NCBI GenBank assembly: GCA_045636945.1
Contig: JAZTYO010000023.1
Span: forward strand, 22,156 to 86,155
Source of the DNA: UMGS172 sp045636945
GTDB lineage: Bacteria > Bacillota > Clostridia > Oscillospirales > Acutalibacteraceae
Length of the DNA stretch: 64,000 nucleotides
Direction: 5' to 3'
Part shown: piece after piece, positions 42,851 through 52,115 of the stretch
Layout of the letters: every line of letters begins with the position of its first letter
How positions within the stretch are numbered: position 1 is the first letter of the stretch
Translations under genes and position numbers: made by a program
Notes under the pieces: generated by a model
Databases searched by the model: none
What the model saw: the letters and a program-made list of their open reading frames with translations, nothing else
Told to the model about the DNA's origin: nothing

Positions 42851-44115
42851 ATGCAAGACAGGTAGCGGTCAAGGTCATTTCCGAAATAGAGCGTGACAAA
42901 AGCTATTCAAATATCGCTTCGGATAAAGCCATAAAGGAAGCCGAGCTTTCAAAGGTAGATGCTGCATTGGCAAGTATGCTGATTTACGGCGTATTGCAGC
43001 GTAAGATCACTCTTGATTTTATTTTGTCAGAGGCGGCAGGAAAGAATTTCAAGAAAACCCATCCGTTTGTTTTGTCGGTTTTGAGGGTTGCGGCGTATCA
43101 GTTGCTTTTTATGGACAAGATTCCGCCGTCAGCTGCAGTTAACGAGGCTGTCAAGATCGTGAAATCGTCAAAACAACGATTTGCACAAGGCTTTGTCAAT
43201 GCGGTTTTGCGTAAAGTTATTGCTGAGAAGGACGCTTTTCTTGAAATATTAGAAAATTGTGAGGATTTGAGCATTAAGTATTCCTGCTTGAATGAGTTCG
43301 CCAACAGTTTGATTTCTGATTACGGCAAAGATACTGCCGAGGGCTTTTTAAAGGCATCGCTTGAATCACCGAAACTTTACTGCCGCGTTAATATTTTTGC
43401 GGTAAAGGATGCACTTTTTGACAGATTGGGTAAAAAGGGAATTACCGTTGAAAATTTAGATGTTGACGGTGCATTCTGTATGCAGGATGCAGGTAACGTT
43501 GAAGGACTGTCGGAATTTAAAAACGGTGAGTTTTTTGTTCAGGATTTGGCTTCACAGATTGCCATTTCTCAATTAGGCATAAATACCGGTGATACTGTGA
43601 TTGACGTTTGTGCTGCTCCGGGAGGTAAAAGCTTTACGGCATCTCAATATACAGGTCAATATGGCAGGATATTGTCTTTAGACCTTTATGAAAAAAGGGC
43701 AGGGCTTATCAAAAAAGGTGCTATTCGTTTGAATATCAAAAATCTTGATTCAAAACAGAATGATGCTACTGTTTTTAATCCCGATTTTGGTGTGTTTGAC
43801 CGTGTTATTTGTGACGTTCCGTGTTCTGGATTCGGTGTTATCCGCCGTAAACCTGAAATTAAATATAAAAATCTTCGAGATTTTTCGGAATTACCCAATA
43901 TACAGTTAAAAATTCTTGAAACCTCAGTTGGATACCTTAAAGAAAACGGAACTTTGATGTATTCAACCTGCACCGTACGTATCGCCGAAAATCGTGCTGT
44001 TGTTGATAAATTTTTAAAGTCGCATAATGACTTTGAGGTAGTGTCGGAAAAGACGCTGATGCCACACTTAAACGGTTGTGACGGTTTCTATTTCTGCATT
44101 TTAAAGAGGCATTAA
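42847..44115 (+). CDS. rsmB: 16S rRNA (cytosine(967)-C(5))-methyltransferase
   Basis: The 422-residue protein has an N-terminal NusB-like domain (to about 140) and a SAM-dependent methyltransferase domain with VIDVCAAPGGKSF, the catalytic-cysteine motif DVPCSGFGVIRRKPE and the second cysteine in YSTCTVRIAEN. It modifies 16S rRNA in the small subunit. It overlaps fmt by four bases and abuts rlmN without a gap. Confidence 0.95.
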   Translation: MNARQVAVKVISEIERDKSYSNIASDKAIKEAELSKVDAALASMLIYGVLQRKITLDFILSEAAGKNFKKTHPFVLSVLRVAAYQLLFMDKIPPSAAVNEAVKIVKSSKQRFAQGFVNAVLRKVIAEKDAFLEILENCEDLSIKYSCLNEFANSLISDYGKDTAEGFLKASLESPKLYCRVNIFAVKDALFDRLGKKGITVENLDVDGAFCMQDAGNVEGLSEFKNGEFFVQDLASQIAISQLGINTGDTVIDVCAAPGGKSFTASQYTGQYGRILSLDLYEKRAGLIKKGAIRLNIKNLDSKQNDATVFNPDFGVFDRVICDVPCSGFGVIRRKPEIKYKNLRDFSELPNIQLKILETSVGYLKENGTLMYSTCTVRIAENRAVVDKFLKSHNDFEVVSEKTLMPHLNGCDGFYFCILKRH

Positions 44116-45159
44116 ATGGAAAAAATAGACATCAGATCAATGTACTTAGAGGAGCTTGAAACCCTGATGAAAGAGATGGGTGAGCCCAAGTTCCGCGCAG
44201 GTCAAATTTTTGATTGGTTACAGCAAGGAGTCGAAAATTTCGATGAAATGACCAATATTCCGTCAAAATTACGTGTAATACTGCAAGAAGGTTACTATAT
44301 TGTAACCGCAAATATCAAAAAAAGACTTGAATCTAGTATAGATGATACTGTAAAATACTTATATGAACTTCAAGATGGCGAATTAGTCGAATCCGTGCTT
44401 ATGAAATATAATCACGGATATTCGGTTTGTGTATCTACTCAGGTCGGTTGCCGAATGGGATGTAGCTTCTGCGCATCGGGACTGAACGGTTTGAAACGAA
44501 ACCTTACAGCCTCTGAAATTCTTTCACAGATTACCAAGGCTCAAAGGGACAACGGAATCCGAATCTCCAATGTTGTCCTTATGGGAATGGGCGAGCCTAT
44601 GGATAATCTCGACAACGTGATAAGGTTTTTGAAACTTGTTTCACACGAAAAGGGTCTTAATATCGGTCTTCGTCATATCTCGGTTTCAACCTCGGGTGTT
44701 GTTTCGGGAATATATAGATTGATGGAGGAAAACTTCCCGATAACCTTGTCTATTTCGCTTCACGCTCCGAATGATAAAATCCGTGATTCTATAATGAAGG
44801 TCAATAAGCGTTGGAACATTGCAACACTTATTAAGGCTTGTAAAGACTATATTAGGGTCACGGGTCGCCGCATATCATTTGAGTATGCTGTGGTTGATGG
44901 TGTGAACAACAGTGATGCCGACGCGAAAGAGCTTGCGAGCCTTTTGAAGGGAATGCTTTGTCACGTAAATCTGATTCCGGTCAATCCCGTTAAGGAAAAC
45001 ACTTACAAAAAGCCCGAGCGAAAGAAAATCGAGCATTTTTGTAAGCTATTGAATGACCTTGGTATCAATACTACGATAAGAAGAACCTTGGGTTCAGATA
45101 TTGATGCCTCTTGCGGACAGTTGAGAGGCAAGGCTTTGGAAGAAGCCGAAATCAAATAA
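44116..45159 (+). CDS. rlmN: 23S rRNA (adenine(2503)-C(2))-methyltransferase
   Basis: The 347-residue radical SAM enzyme has the Fe-S motif CRMGCSFCASG, MGMGEPMDN, the SISLHAPND block and the C-terminal cysteine in DIDASCGQL that takes part in methyl transfer. It methylates A2503 of 23S rRNA (and tRNA in some bacteria). Cfr-type resistance enzymes share the motifs, but the operon place between rsmB and prpC marks RlmN. The ribosome site lies in the rsmB end. Confidence 0.95.
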   Translation: MEKIDIRSMYLEELETLMKEMGEPKFRAGQIFDWLQQGVENFDEMTNIPSKLRVILQEGYYIVTANIKKRLESSIDDTVKYLYELQDGELVESVLMKYNHGYSVCVSTQVGCRMGCSFCASGLNGLKRNLTASEILSQITKAQRDNGIRISNVVLMGMGEPMDNLDNVIRFLKLVSHEKGLNIGLRHISVSTSGVVSGIYRLMEENFPITLSISLHAPNDKIRDSIMKVNKRWNIATLIKACKDYIRVTGRRISFEYAVVDGVNNSDADAKELASLLKGMLCHVNLIPVNPVKENTYKKPERKKIEHFCKLLNDLGINTTIRRTLGSDIDASCGQLRGKALEEAEIK

Positions 45160-45181
45160 TATACGTTAGGGGGTGTGGAAA

Positions 45182-45910
45182 ATGAATATTGTAGGTTATT
45201 CCGATAAAGGCGCAGTTCGTTCTTCGAATCAGGATGCTTTTATGGTAGGCACTATGGATGACGGTTCGTCGTGGGCTGTTGTTTGTGACGGTATGGGCGG
45301 TGCCAGTGGCGGTAACGTTGCAAGCCGTCTTGCAGTTGATCATTTCTCCGCATCCTTAAAAGCAGGATACCGTAGCGGAATGTCTGAAAGCTCGGTTAAA
45401 AACCTGCTGGAATCGGCAGTAAACGCTGCCAATATCCGAGTTTTTGATAAATCACGTGAAAGCAAAGAACTTAACGGAATGGGAACAACAATAGTTGCGA
45501 CCATTATTATCGGAAGCACCGCATATTTTATCCACGCAGGTGATAGCCGTGCGTATTCTTTCTCAAACGGCGAACTTTCACAGTTGACGCGTGACCATTC
45601 GATTGTTCAATCAATGATTGAAAACGGAAAGCTGACTCCTGAGGAAGCACGTTTTCACCCCAGAAAGAACGTCATTACAAGAGCTTTAGGTGTTGAGGAA
45701 ATCATTGCTCCCGAGTTTAATGTTTATGATTTGAACTGCAACGATAAACTGTTGCTTTGCACAGATGGATTGACCAACTTTGTTGATTTGGATAATATTG
45801 GCTCGGTGCTATCGGGTGACTTTAAGGACAAGTCAAAAGAGCTTGTTGATTTGGCCAACAAAAACGGTGGCGGTGACAATATTACCGCAGTCGTTATTGA
45901 AAATAATTAA
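45182..45910 (+). CDS. prpC: PP2C-family protein serine/threonine phosphatase
   Basis: The 242-residue phosphatase shows the PP2C metal motifs: GAVRSSNQDAF, VVCDGMGGASGG, GMGTTIVATI, HAGDSRAY, LTRDHSIVQ, LCTDGLTNFVD and GGGDNITAVVI. It reverses phosphorylation by the PASTA kinase encoded next. ATG 45182 is chosen with AGGGGG at 45168-45173; GTG 45173 lies within that site. The two genes are the usual stp/stk pair. Confidence 0.95.
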   Translation: MNIVGYSDKGAVRSSNQDAFMVGTMDDGSSWAVVCDGMGGASGGNVASRLAVDHFSASLKAGYRSGMSESSVKNLLESAVNAANIRVFDKSRESKELNGMGTTIVATIIIGSTAYFIHAGDSRAYSFSNGELSQLTRDHSIVQSMIENGKLTPEEARFHPRKNVITRALGVEEIIAPEFNVYDLNCNDKLLLCTDGLTNFVDLDNIGSVLSGDFKDKSKELVDLANKNGGGDNITAVVIENN

Positions 45911-45947
45911 CTTACTATTTTACTATTGAAGATTGGAAGTTTGATTT

Positions 45948-48056
45948 ATGGACAAATTTGTCGGAAAAAGACTTGACGGAAGGTATGAGATACGCGAGAT
46001 TATCGGTGTCGGCGGTATGGCTGTGGTCTATAAGGCTTATGACTGTATCGAAGACCGTATTGTTGCTGTCAAAATACTTAAAGAGGAGTTTATTTCTAAC
46101 GAGGAGTTTATTATCCGCTTTAAGAATGAATCCAAGGCTATTGCGGTGCTTAACCACCCCAATATCGTAAAGGTTTATGACGTTAGCTTCGGTGACCTCA
46201 TTCAGTATATCGTTATGGAATACGTTGACGGTATAACCTTAAAGCAGTATATTGAAAAACAGCAGAATCTCCGCTGGAAAGATGCTGTTTATCTAACCAT
46301 ACAGGTACTTCGCGCTTTGCAGCACGCCCACGATAAGGGTATTGTGCACCGTGATGTAAAGCCTCAGAATATTATGCTTCTTGCAGACGGTACTATAAAG
46401 GTTACTGATTTTGGTATTGCTCGTTTTGCTCGCAGTGAGCATAAGACTATGACCGATAAAGCTATCGGTTCAGTCCATTACATTAGTCCTGAACAGGCAA
46501 GAGGAGAGGCAACCGATGAAAAGGCTGATATCTACTCGGTCGGTGTTATGCTTTACGAAATGCTGACAGGTCGTCTGCCTTTTGAGGCTGACAGTGCTGT
46601 TTCGGTTGCAATTATGCAGTTGCAGCAGGACCCTGTACTTCCTCGCGATATAAATGAAAATATTCCCGTTGGTCTTGAACAGGTAACTATGCATGCAATG
46701 CAAAAGGACGTATTTAAGAGATACCGTTCTGCCGCTGAGATGCTTCGTGACCTTGAGGAATTCAGAAGAAGCCCTGATATGGTATTTGAGTATACCTATT
46801 TTGTTGATAACGAGCCTACTCGTTTCGTTGACGCGGTAAATGATGCAGACTCCTTAAATGCTGGTCTTGGTGTTGCCGCCGTGGCCGAAAATGCTCGTGG
46901 TACAAATAAGAATATTGATGATTACGACGACTATGATGACGAGGATGATGAAGACAACGAAAAGTCACCCGTTATTCCTATCCTGACAGGTGTTGCTATC
47001 GCCTTCGTAATTGCGATGCTCATAGGTATTTTCCTTTTCTTCAAGTTCTGGAACGAAGATGCTACTTCGACCGTTACCGTGCCTAAGCTCGTCGGTATGA
47101 CCATCGAAGAAATCAGACAGGATTATCCTGATTATAAATATGTTCTTGAATATCAAGAGAGTGCAGATATTCCGGCGGGTACAGTTATGAAGCAGTCGCC
47201 GTCAGAAGGTAGAGAAATTAAAGATACACAGAAGATTACTCTTACTGTAAGTCAGGGCACCGAACTTGTTCCCATACCCAGAATTGCTAACCTTAGCGTA
47301 ACCGATGGACAGTTACAGTTAAGACTCGCAGGTTTGCAGTATGAATTGGTTTCAAAGCATGATGCTACTGTTCCTGAAAATCAGGTTATTTCTACCAATC
47401 CTCCTGAGGGTACTCCCGTTAAGTATGGTACAGCAGTTCAGATTTACGTAAGTATCGGTCCTGAGGTTAAGTATGTTGACAATGTTGATTGTGTTGGTTA
47501 TAAAGAAGCCGATGCCATTGCAAAGCTTGAGGCAGCAGGTTTGACTGTTAAAGTAACTCCGTATGACGTAAATAAGCCTGCAGGTATTGTTGTTAAGCAG
47601 ACTCCCGATAAAGCAACAAGTCAGACATTACCGCAAGGCTCAACTGTTGAGATTTTTGTAAGTACCGGTGTTTTGAAATATTCACATACCGTTGCCATCG
47701 ACGATATGCCTACCAATTTTGCAGAAAACACCTCTGCTACCTTTATCGCATGGAAGGGCAACGAAAAAGTTGGCGAGATTACTGTAAGAAAGATTAACGA
47801 GTATGACGGTACTTGGACGGTTAATATTGACCGCGTTTCCGAGCCCACTGTAAAACTCACTATTGCGATAAAGTTTGCTGACGGTAGCGAAATTGATGCT
47901 CTTGTTTATACAGTTGATATGGCAAACAAGACCGACACCGTTGAAACTACTACCGAGCTTGTACCGTATCTTTCGGTTGGTGGTGACACTAGTAGCGAAA
48001 GCCCTTCGACTACAAGCAGTGAGGAACCATCTACCCAATCTGTTGACGGAGAATAA
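45948..48056 (+). CDS. prkC: PASTA-domain serine/threonine protein kinase
   Basis: The 702-residue membrane kinase has a Hanks-type domain (about 10-275; GVGGMAVVYKA, VAVKIL, HRDVKPQNIML, DFGIARF, GSVHYISPEQARG), an acidic linker (DDYDDYDDEDDEDNE), one membrane helix (about 345-365), three PASTA repeats outside (from about 375 to 570, each with the KQSP/STNPP/KQTP motif), and a C-terminal beta domain with a Ser/Thr-rich tail. PASTA domains sense peptidoglycan or lipid II; in spore formers PrkC can trigger germination. It lies 37 bases after prpC. Confidence 0.95.
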   Translation: MDKFVGKRLDGRYEIREIIGVGGMAVVYKAYDCIEDRIVAVKILKEEFISNEEFIIRFKNESKAIAVLNHPNIVKVYDVSFGDLIQYIVMEYVDGITLKQYIEKQQNLRWKDAVYLTIQVLRALQHAHDKGIVHRDVKPQNIMLLADGTIKVTDFGIARFARSEHKTMTDKAIGSVHYISPEQARGEATDEKADIYSVGVMLYEMLTGRLPFEADSAVSVAIMQLQQDPVLPRDINENIPVGLEQVTMHAMQKDVFKRYRSAAEMLRDLEEFRRSPDMVFEYTYFVDNEPTRFVDAVNDADSLNAGLGVAAVAENARGTNKNIDDYDDYDDEDDEDNEKSPVIPILTGVAIAFVIAMLIGIFLFFKFWNEDATSTVTVPKLVGMTIEEIRQDYPDYKYVLEYQESADIPAGTVMKQSPSEGREIKDTQKITLTVSQGTELVPIPRIANLSVTDGQLQLRLAGLQYELVSKHDATVPENQVISTNPPEGTPVKYGTAVQIYVSIGPEVKYVDNVDCVGYKEADAIAKLEAAGLTVKVTPYDVNKPAGIVVKQTPDKATSQTLPQGSTVEIFVSTGVLKYSHTVAIDDMPTNFAENTSATFIAWKGNEKVGEITVRKINEYDGTWTVNIDRVSEPTVKLTIAIKFADGSEIDALVYTVDMANKTDTVETTTELVPYLSVGGDTSSESPSTTSSEEPSTQSVDGE

Positions 48057-48064
48057 GTGAATTT

Positions 48065-48964
48065 ATGAGCTTTTCAAACGATAGGCTCGACGGAATAATC
48101 ATAAAATCTATTGCCGGCTTCTGCTATGTGGAAGTCGGCAATGAGGTATATGAGTGTAAACCTAGAGGCTCTTTCCGAAAGGAAGGGATAAGTCCGTCGG
48201 CTGGTGATAAGGTTTCTATAACTCTTAATGGACGGAAAGGCACTGTCGAGGTAATACATCCGCGCAAAAACTTTCTTTTAAGACCTCCGCTTGCTAATCT
48301 TGACAAGCTTTTTATTGTTTCGTCGTGTAGTGTTCCTGCGGTTAATCCATTGCTTATTGACCGTATGACTTCTATTTGTGAGCATATTGAGGTTCAACCT
48401 GTTATCGTGTTTAACAAGGCTGATATGGGTGATTTTGGCGACCTGCCCGAGGTTTATGAAAACGCAGGTTATATAACCTTTGTCGTTTCGGCTGAAACGG
48501 GTGATGGTGTTGATGCCATAAAATCTGAACTTGACGGTTGTATTTCTGCATTTTGCGGTAACTCAGGTGTTGGAAAATCAAGTCTATTAAACCGTTTGCT
48601 TGACGGAGTTAATCTTTCTACGGGCAAAGTTAGTGAAAAACTCGGTAGAGGCAAGCACACTACGAGAACAGTTGAATTGTTTAAGGTTTCGGGTGGCTAC
48701 GTTGCTGACACTCCGGGCTTTTCAACCTTGGAGCTTACTGATTTTATGCTCAATGATAAAGACGAACTCAAGTTTTGTTTTCCAGAGTTTTCTGAGCATT
48801 TCGGCAAATGCCGATTTAACTCTTGTACCCACGTTAACGAGCCTGATTGTTCGGTAATTAAAGCAGTGAAATCTGGCAAACTATCGAAATCACGTCACGA
48901 TAGTTACGTTTCGATGTATGAGGTTCTGAAAAAAATCAAATCATGGGAGATTAACAAAAAGTGA
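48065..48964 (+). CDS. rsgA: Ribosome small-subunit-dependent GTPase A
   Basis: The 299-residue protein has the RsgA order: OB fold (GIIIKSIAGFCYVEVG), a circularly permuted GTPase (G4 VFNKAD, G1 GNSGVGKSSLLNRL, G2-type region RGKHTTR, G3 DTPGFSTLEL), and a zinc domain (CFPEFSEHFGKCRFNSCTHVNEPDC spacing). It checks late 30S assembly. Its stop overlaps the thiN start. rpe, which usually separates rsgA and thiN, is missing. Confidence 0.95.
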   Translation: MSFSNDRLDGIIIKSIAGFCYVEVGNEVYECKPRGSFRKEGISPSAGDKVSITLNGRKGTVEVIHPRKNFLLRPPLANLDKLFIVSSCSVPAVNPLLIDRMTSICEHIEVQPVIVFNKADMGDFGDLPEVYENAGYITFVVSAETGDGVDAIKSELDGCISAFCGNSGVGKSSLLNRLLDGVNLSTGKVSEKLGRGKHTTRTVELFKVSGGYVADTPGFSTLELTDFMLNDKDELKFCFPEFSEHFGKCRFNSCTHVNEPDCSVIKAVKSGKLSKSRHDSYVSMYEVLKKIKSWEINKK

Positions 48965-49593
48965 AAACACGATGTGTAATTGTTGCAGGCGGAAACTGTC
49001 TGCCTGAGCATTTTAATAACGTTGACGAAACTTGTTTTGTTATCGCTGCCGACAGTGGTTTAAGCCATTGTAACTCTTGTGGCGTTACTCCCGATTTAAT
49101 TGTCGGAGATTTTGATTCCTTTGAAGGTACTATACCATCTGAAATTGAGGCGGTAAGGCTGCCTTCGCATAAAGATGATACAGACCTTATGTATGCTGCA
49201 AGATGCGGTGTAGAGCGAAATTTCAAAGAATTTATCGTTCTTGGAGGCTACGGCTCACGTCCAGACCAGAATATGGCAATGTATCAGACACTTTGTTGGA
49301 TTGTTGATAGGATAGACGGTGCTAAGATTTTGGCTGTTTGTGATGGTTTTGAGGTTTACGTTATAAAAAACGGCAGTATGACGTTCAAAAAATCTCTCGA
49401 CCGTTATCTTTCGGTTTTTGCAATCGATGGAGATGCTATCGGAGTCGATATTATTGGAGCAGAGTATCCGCTGAAAGATGCTAAAATAACTTCGAATTTT
49501 CCCGTAGGCGTAAGCAATGTCGCCGAAAAGGATACAACTGTTTCGGTAAAATCGGGAAAGCTTCTTATTATGTTGGTCAATAAAAATATTTAA
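48961..49593 (+). CDS. thiN: Thiamine pyrophosphokinase
   Basis: The 210-residue enzyme transfers pyrophosphate from ATP to thiamine. It has IAADSGLSHC, the substrate motif PDLIVGDFDSFEG, LPSHKDDTDLMYAARCG and VLGGYGSRPDQNMA, then a small C-terminal beta domain. The start GTG 48961 overlaps the rsgA stop by four bases; GGGAG lies 12 bases upstream. Adjacent spoVM (after a short extra gene) repeats the B. subtilis order thiN-spoVM. Confidence 0.9.
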   Translation: MKTRCVIVAGGNCLPEHFNNVDETCFVIAADSGLSHCNSCGVTPDLIVGDFDSFEGTIPSEIEAVRLPSHKDDTDLMYAARCGVERNFKEFIVLGGYGSRPDQNMAMYQTLCWIVDRIDGAKILAVCDGFEVYVIKNGSMTFKKSLDRYLSVFAIDGDAIGVDIIGAEYPLKDAKITSNFPVGVSNVAEKDTTVSVKSGKLLIMLVNKNI

Positions 49594-49600
49594 ATCAGTA

Positions 49601-49655
49601 ACCGCTTTTGTTATCATTGCGTATAATGGCTTAGAGAAACAAAGGCGGTGCTTTT
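49601..49655 (+). promoter_or_regulatory. Hairpin carrying the ribosome site of the 48-aa gene
   Basis: ACCGCTTTTGTT (49601-49612) pairs with AACAAAGGCGGT (49638-49649): 12 pairs with one G-U and a 25-base loop. The ribosome site AAAGGCGG is in the 3' arm and CTTTT leads to ATG 49656. The arrangement repeats that at 1734-1770. Confidence 0.55.
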
Positions 49656-49802
49656 ATGCGTTACAGAAGGCAATCAAGATGCGGTGCTTTGGCATGTGCT
49701 TTTATCGCAGGTCTGATAGTTTCATACTTTTGCTCATCGGCATTCATAATTGCCATTCTGACCATAGCCGTCATAATTCTCGGTGTTCTTTGTAAATATT
49801 GA
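49656..49802 (+). CDS. Small membrane protein (48 aa) upstream of spoVM
   Basis: The 48-codon gene has ribosome site GGCGGTG correctly spaced before its ATG and ends at TGA 49800-49802. A basic start (MRYRRQSR) with two or three cysteines is followed by two hydrophobic stretches (ALACAFIAGLIVSYFC and SAFIIAILTIAVIILGVL). I do not recognise a family. It lies between thiN and spoVM, 13 bases before the latter, so it may be part of the spore coat or forespore membrane programme; this is inference from position. Confidence 0.65.
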   Translation: MRYRRQSRCGALACAFIAGLIVSYFCSSAFIIAILTIAVIILGVLCKY

Positions 49803-49815
49803 ATGGAGTGATTTT

Positions 49816-49908
49816 ATGAAGATCGTTGTTATTAAGAGTCCCAAAATTTTAGGCGGTATTTTAAGGGCAATTTTCAAAATCAAAAAAGAGAATTACGGGA
49901 ATACATAA
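49816..49908 (+). CDS. spoVM: Stage V sporulation protein M
   Basis: The 30-codon gene starts MKIVVIKSPKILGGILRAIF and ends KIKKENYGNT. It matches B. subtilis SpoVM in length (26 aa there), in the MK-x-x-x-IK-x-PK-x-LGGI-x-RA pattern including the helix-breaking proline, and in position after thiN. SpoVM is an amphipathic helix that recognises the convex forespore membrane and recruits SpoIVA. GGAGTGATTTT precedes ATG 49816. A strong terminator follows its stop. It is too short for most gene finders. Confidence 0.9.
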   Translation: MKIVVIKSPKILGGILRAIFKIKKENYGNT

Positions 49909-49934
49909 AAAAGCAGGCATATGCCTGCTTTTTT
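49907..49934 (+). terminator. Terminator after spoVM
   Basis: AAGCAGGC (49911-49918), ATAT, GCCTGCTT (49923-49930), then TTTT; A-run on the left extends the stem. It ends the yicC-spoVM transcription unit. Confidence 0.92.
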
Positions 49935-49998
49935 ATGTTCTATATTTCGTCTTCTGTGAATAATTATCATTAGAATTATTTTTATAGGAGAGAAAATT

Positions 49999-51525
49999 AT
50001 GGATATAACTAAAAACGAAATTGGTTTTCCTTATTACAAACAGCTTTATGAATCGTCGGTTGAGCAAAATATTGATACCGATTTTCAACTACCTGATTAT
50101 TATCCCGAGATAGTCAAGGTTTTGAAAACCTTAACCGAAATTAACGTTTTGTCATCACATTGTGACGATTCGGGCGTTAATATCGGCGGTCAGGTTGTTT
50201 TAACCTTGCTTTATTTTGGCTCTGATGACCGACCTAACAGTTTTACTCATACCGTGCCGTTTACTAAGCATATTGATGTAAACGACGTTGGCAATGGGTC
50301 GGTTAAATGTGCCTCAAGATTAAATTATCTTAATACAAAAGCTATAGGTCCAAGAAAGATAGAGTCACACGGGTCATTAAACTTGATAGTTACTGTTAAT
50401 ACGGTTGAGGAATGCAGTGTTCTTACTGAATTTGATTGTGAAGGTGTTCACTATAAAACCTCAACTGTTAACTATATTAAGCCCTTGCCAATCGTTTCTA
50501 AATCTGTATTTGCAGAGGGTGATATACAAATCCCTCAGAGCAAGCCAACTGTCGAAAAGATACTTCGGAAATGTGCTAAAGCGTCTGTAACGGAATGTAA
50601 ATGTTCGGGAGGGAAGATAATCGTTAAAGGAAATCTTGAAATAGAAATGCTCTATTGTCCTCAAGGTGGAGGTCGTCCGATACTGCTGACTGAAAGCGAT
50701 GGTTTTTCACAGATTTTTGACTGTAATGAATGTGTTGAGGATATGTATTTTGATGCTTTCGCTCACGTTGATAGTGTTGAACTACACCCTAAAACCTCGC
50801 TTGACGGTGAGGTCAGGAATATTTCTTATGAAGCAAAAATCGGGATTGATGTATCACCTTATTGTGATGCAGAAATTAAGCTGATTTCGGATGCATTCTC
50901 GGGCAAATACAGTGCCGAAATTTCAAGAAAAACATTACCTTGTGAACTAGTCAAAGACCGTGTGAATGAAAGTTTTGTTTGTAAAAAGTCTGTTGACCTC
51001 GGTCAGGATACTTTTTCTGATGTACTAGACCTTTGGTGTGACCCTGTTTTAGAGTTTGTTTCTACTGATAATAATGACCTTTTGCTAAAGGGTAACGTTA
51101 TAGTCAGTATTTTGTGTAACGATAATGACGGTCAAACAGTTTACTTTGAACGTCCTATGGATTTTGAGTACAGATATGATTTGTTTGAAGTACAAAACGT
51201 TAGATGCAGACCTGAAATTTCTGTTATAGCAGTTCAACATTCACTTCAAAGTGACGGTATTATTGAAGTTGAGGTTGAAATCTCAGTTAAAGCTACTGTT
51301 TTCGAGTTGAAATCAGTTTCAGCTATCGAAAAAATTTCAGTTGATTTTGATACGGTCGTTAAAAAGGATAACGATTCAGCAGTAGTTCTGTATTTTGCAG
51401 AAAATGAAGCGGTTTGGGATATTGCTATGAAATACGGGACATCACCTCAGTACATTTGTACAGCTAACAAACTTGAAAATGAAGATGTAATCTGTAATAA
51501 AGTGCTTTTGATACCCAATATATAG
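49999..51525 (+). CDS. sipL: SipL-like spore coat morphogenesis protein (SPOCS/DUF3794 plus LysM)
   Basis: The 508-residue protein contains repeated SPOCS (DUF3794) domains in its first 460 residues (QNIDTDFQLPDYYPEIVKVL near 20; VEGDIQIPQSKPTVEKIL-like block near 175) and a C-terminal LysM (about 463-508; NEAVWDIAMKYGTSPQYICTANKL, LLIPNI). This is the architecture of SipL of Clostridioides difficile, which binds SpoIVA through LysM and links basement layer to coat. spoVM and spoIVA in the same window support the call. AGGAGAG precedes ATG 49999. Confidence 0.85.
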   Translation: MDITKNEIGFPYYKQLYESSVEQNIDTDFQLPDYYPEIVKVLKTLTEINVLSSHCDDSGVNIGGQVVLTLLYFGSDDRPNSFTHTVPFTKHIDVNDVGNGSVKCASRLNYLNTKAIGPRKIESHGSLNLIVTVNTVEECSVLTEFDCEGVHYKTSTVNYIKPLPIVSKSVFAEGDIQIPQSKPTVEKILRKCAKASVTECKCSGGKIIVKGNLEIEMLYCPQGGGRPILLTESDGFSQIFDCNECVEDMYFDAFAHVDSVELHPKTSLDGEVRNISYEAKIGIDVSPYCDAEIKLISDAFSGKYSAEISRKTLPCELVKDRVNESFVCKKSVDLGQDTFSDVLDLWCDPVLEFVSTDNNDLLLKGNVIVSILCNDNDGQTVYFERPMDFEYRYDLFEVQNVRCRPEISVIAVQHSLQSDGIIEVEVEISVKATVFELKSVSAIEKISVDFDTVVKKDNDSAVVLYFAENEAVWDIAMKYGTSPQYICTANKLENEDVICNKVLLIPNI

Positions 51526-51603
51526 GTTAAATATCACCCTGGGTTAACTCTTAATGTAGTTATCAAATTAAATCATTGTTTTCGTTATTTAAAAAAATTT
51601 TAA

Positions 51604-51627
51604 GCCTGACGTTCATCAACGTCAGGC
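51604..51627 (-). terminator. Terminator hairpin, best oriented for the minus strand
   Basis: GCCTGACGTT (51604-51613), CATC, AACGTCAGGC (51618-51627): a perfect 10-bp stem. On the minus strand TTAAAATTTTTTT follows; on the plus strand only CTTTCT. It fits the end of the decayed minus-strand gene and may also stop sipL transcripts. Confidence 0.75.
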
Positions 51628-51663
51628 CTTTCTAATGTAACGAGCACATTTAATTTCCGATAG

Positions 51664-52115
51664 TTATGATTTTATTAAATTGCTAATATTAACTCCGACA
51701 ATAATGCCGAGCATGTAAAAACCTATGTTCATAAGTCAGTATTTGGATTTTGACCAACCGATTTCTGCCCAGATATTAGAGGCCAATGCTTCAACTACTA
51801 TTATAACAACTGTTAAACAGGAAGCACCGCAACTAAAAGATCACCCGCTACTATAAACGGAATCGGAGGCATTAACCACATCAATAAAAGTAATTCAGTA
51901 AAACTTCTGAATATTCTACCTGTATTATATTGCATCGGCATATTATGTGCGAACAAGGCGTAAACGATTTCAAGTTCTTTGTTGAGAATTTTCAAACCGT
52001 GGCGCATCATAAGAGGGAACAGTACCGCGACGATACCAACGGGGATTACTATAAAAATACACCCTCGTTCTAAAACTAATGTGATTTTATCATAAATACA
52101 TACAAATGTAAACAT
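51664..52115 (-). pseudogene. Decayed membrane protein gene
   Basis: From 52115 downwards the frame encodes hydrophobic stretches (IFIVIPVGIVAVLFPLMM, ELLLLMWLMPPIPFIVAG) and stops at 51813. In another frame the sequence continues as VVIIVVEALASNIWAEIGWSKSKY, then an in-frame TGA, then LMNIGFYMLGIIVGVNISNLIKS to TAA at 51664-51666. So at least one frameshift and one stop disable it. The family is not recognised. A terminator lies just after its end. The rest of 52116-52205 is AT-rich without features. Confidence 0.55.
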
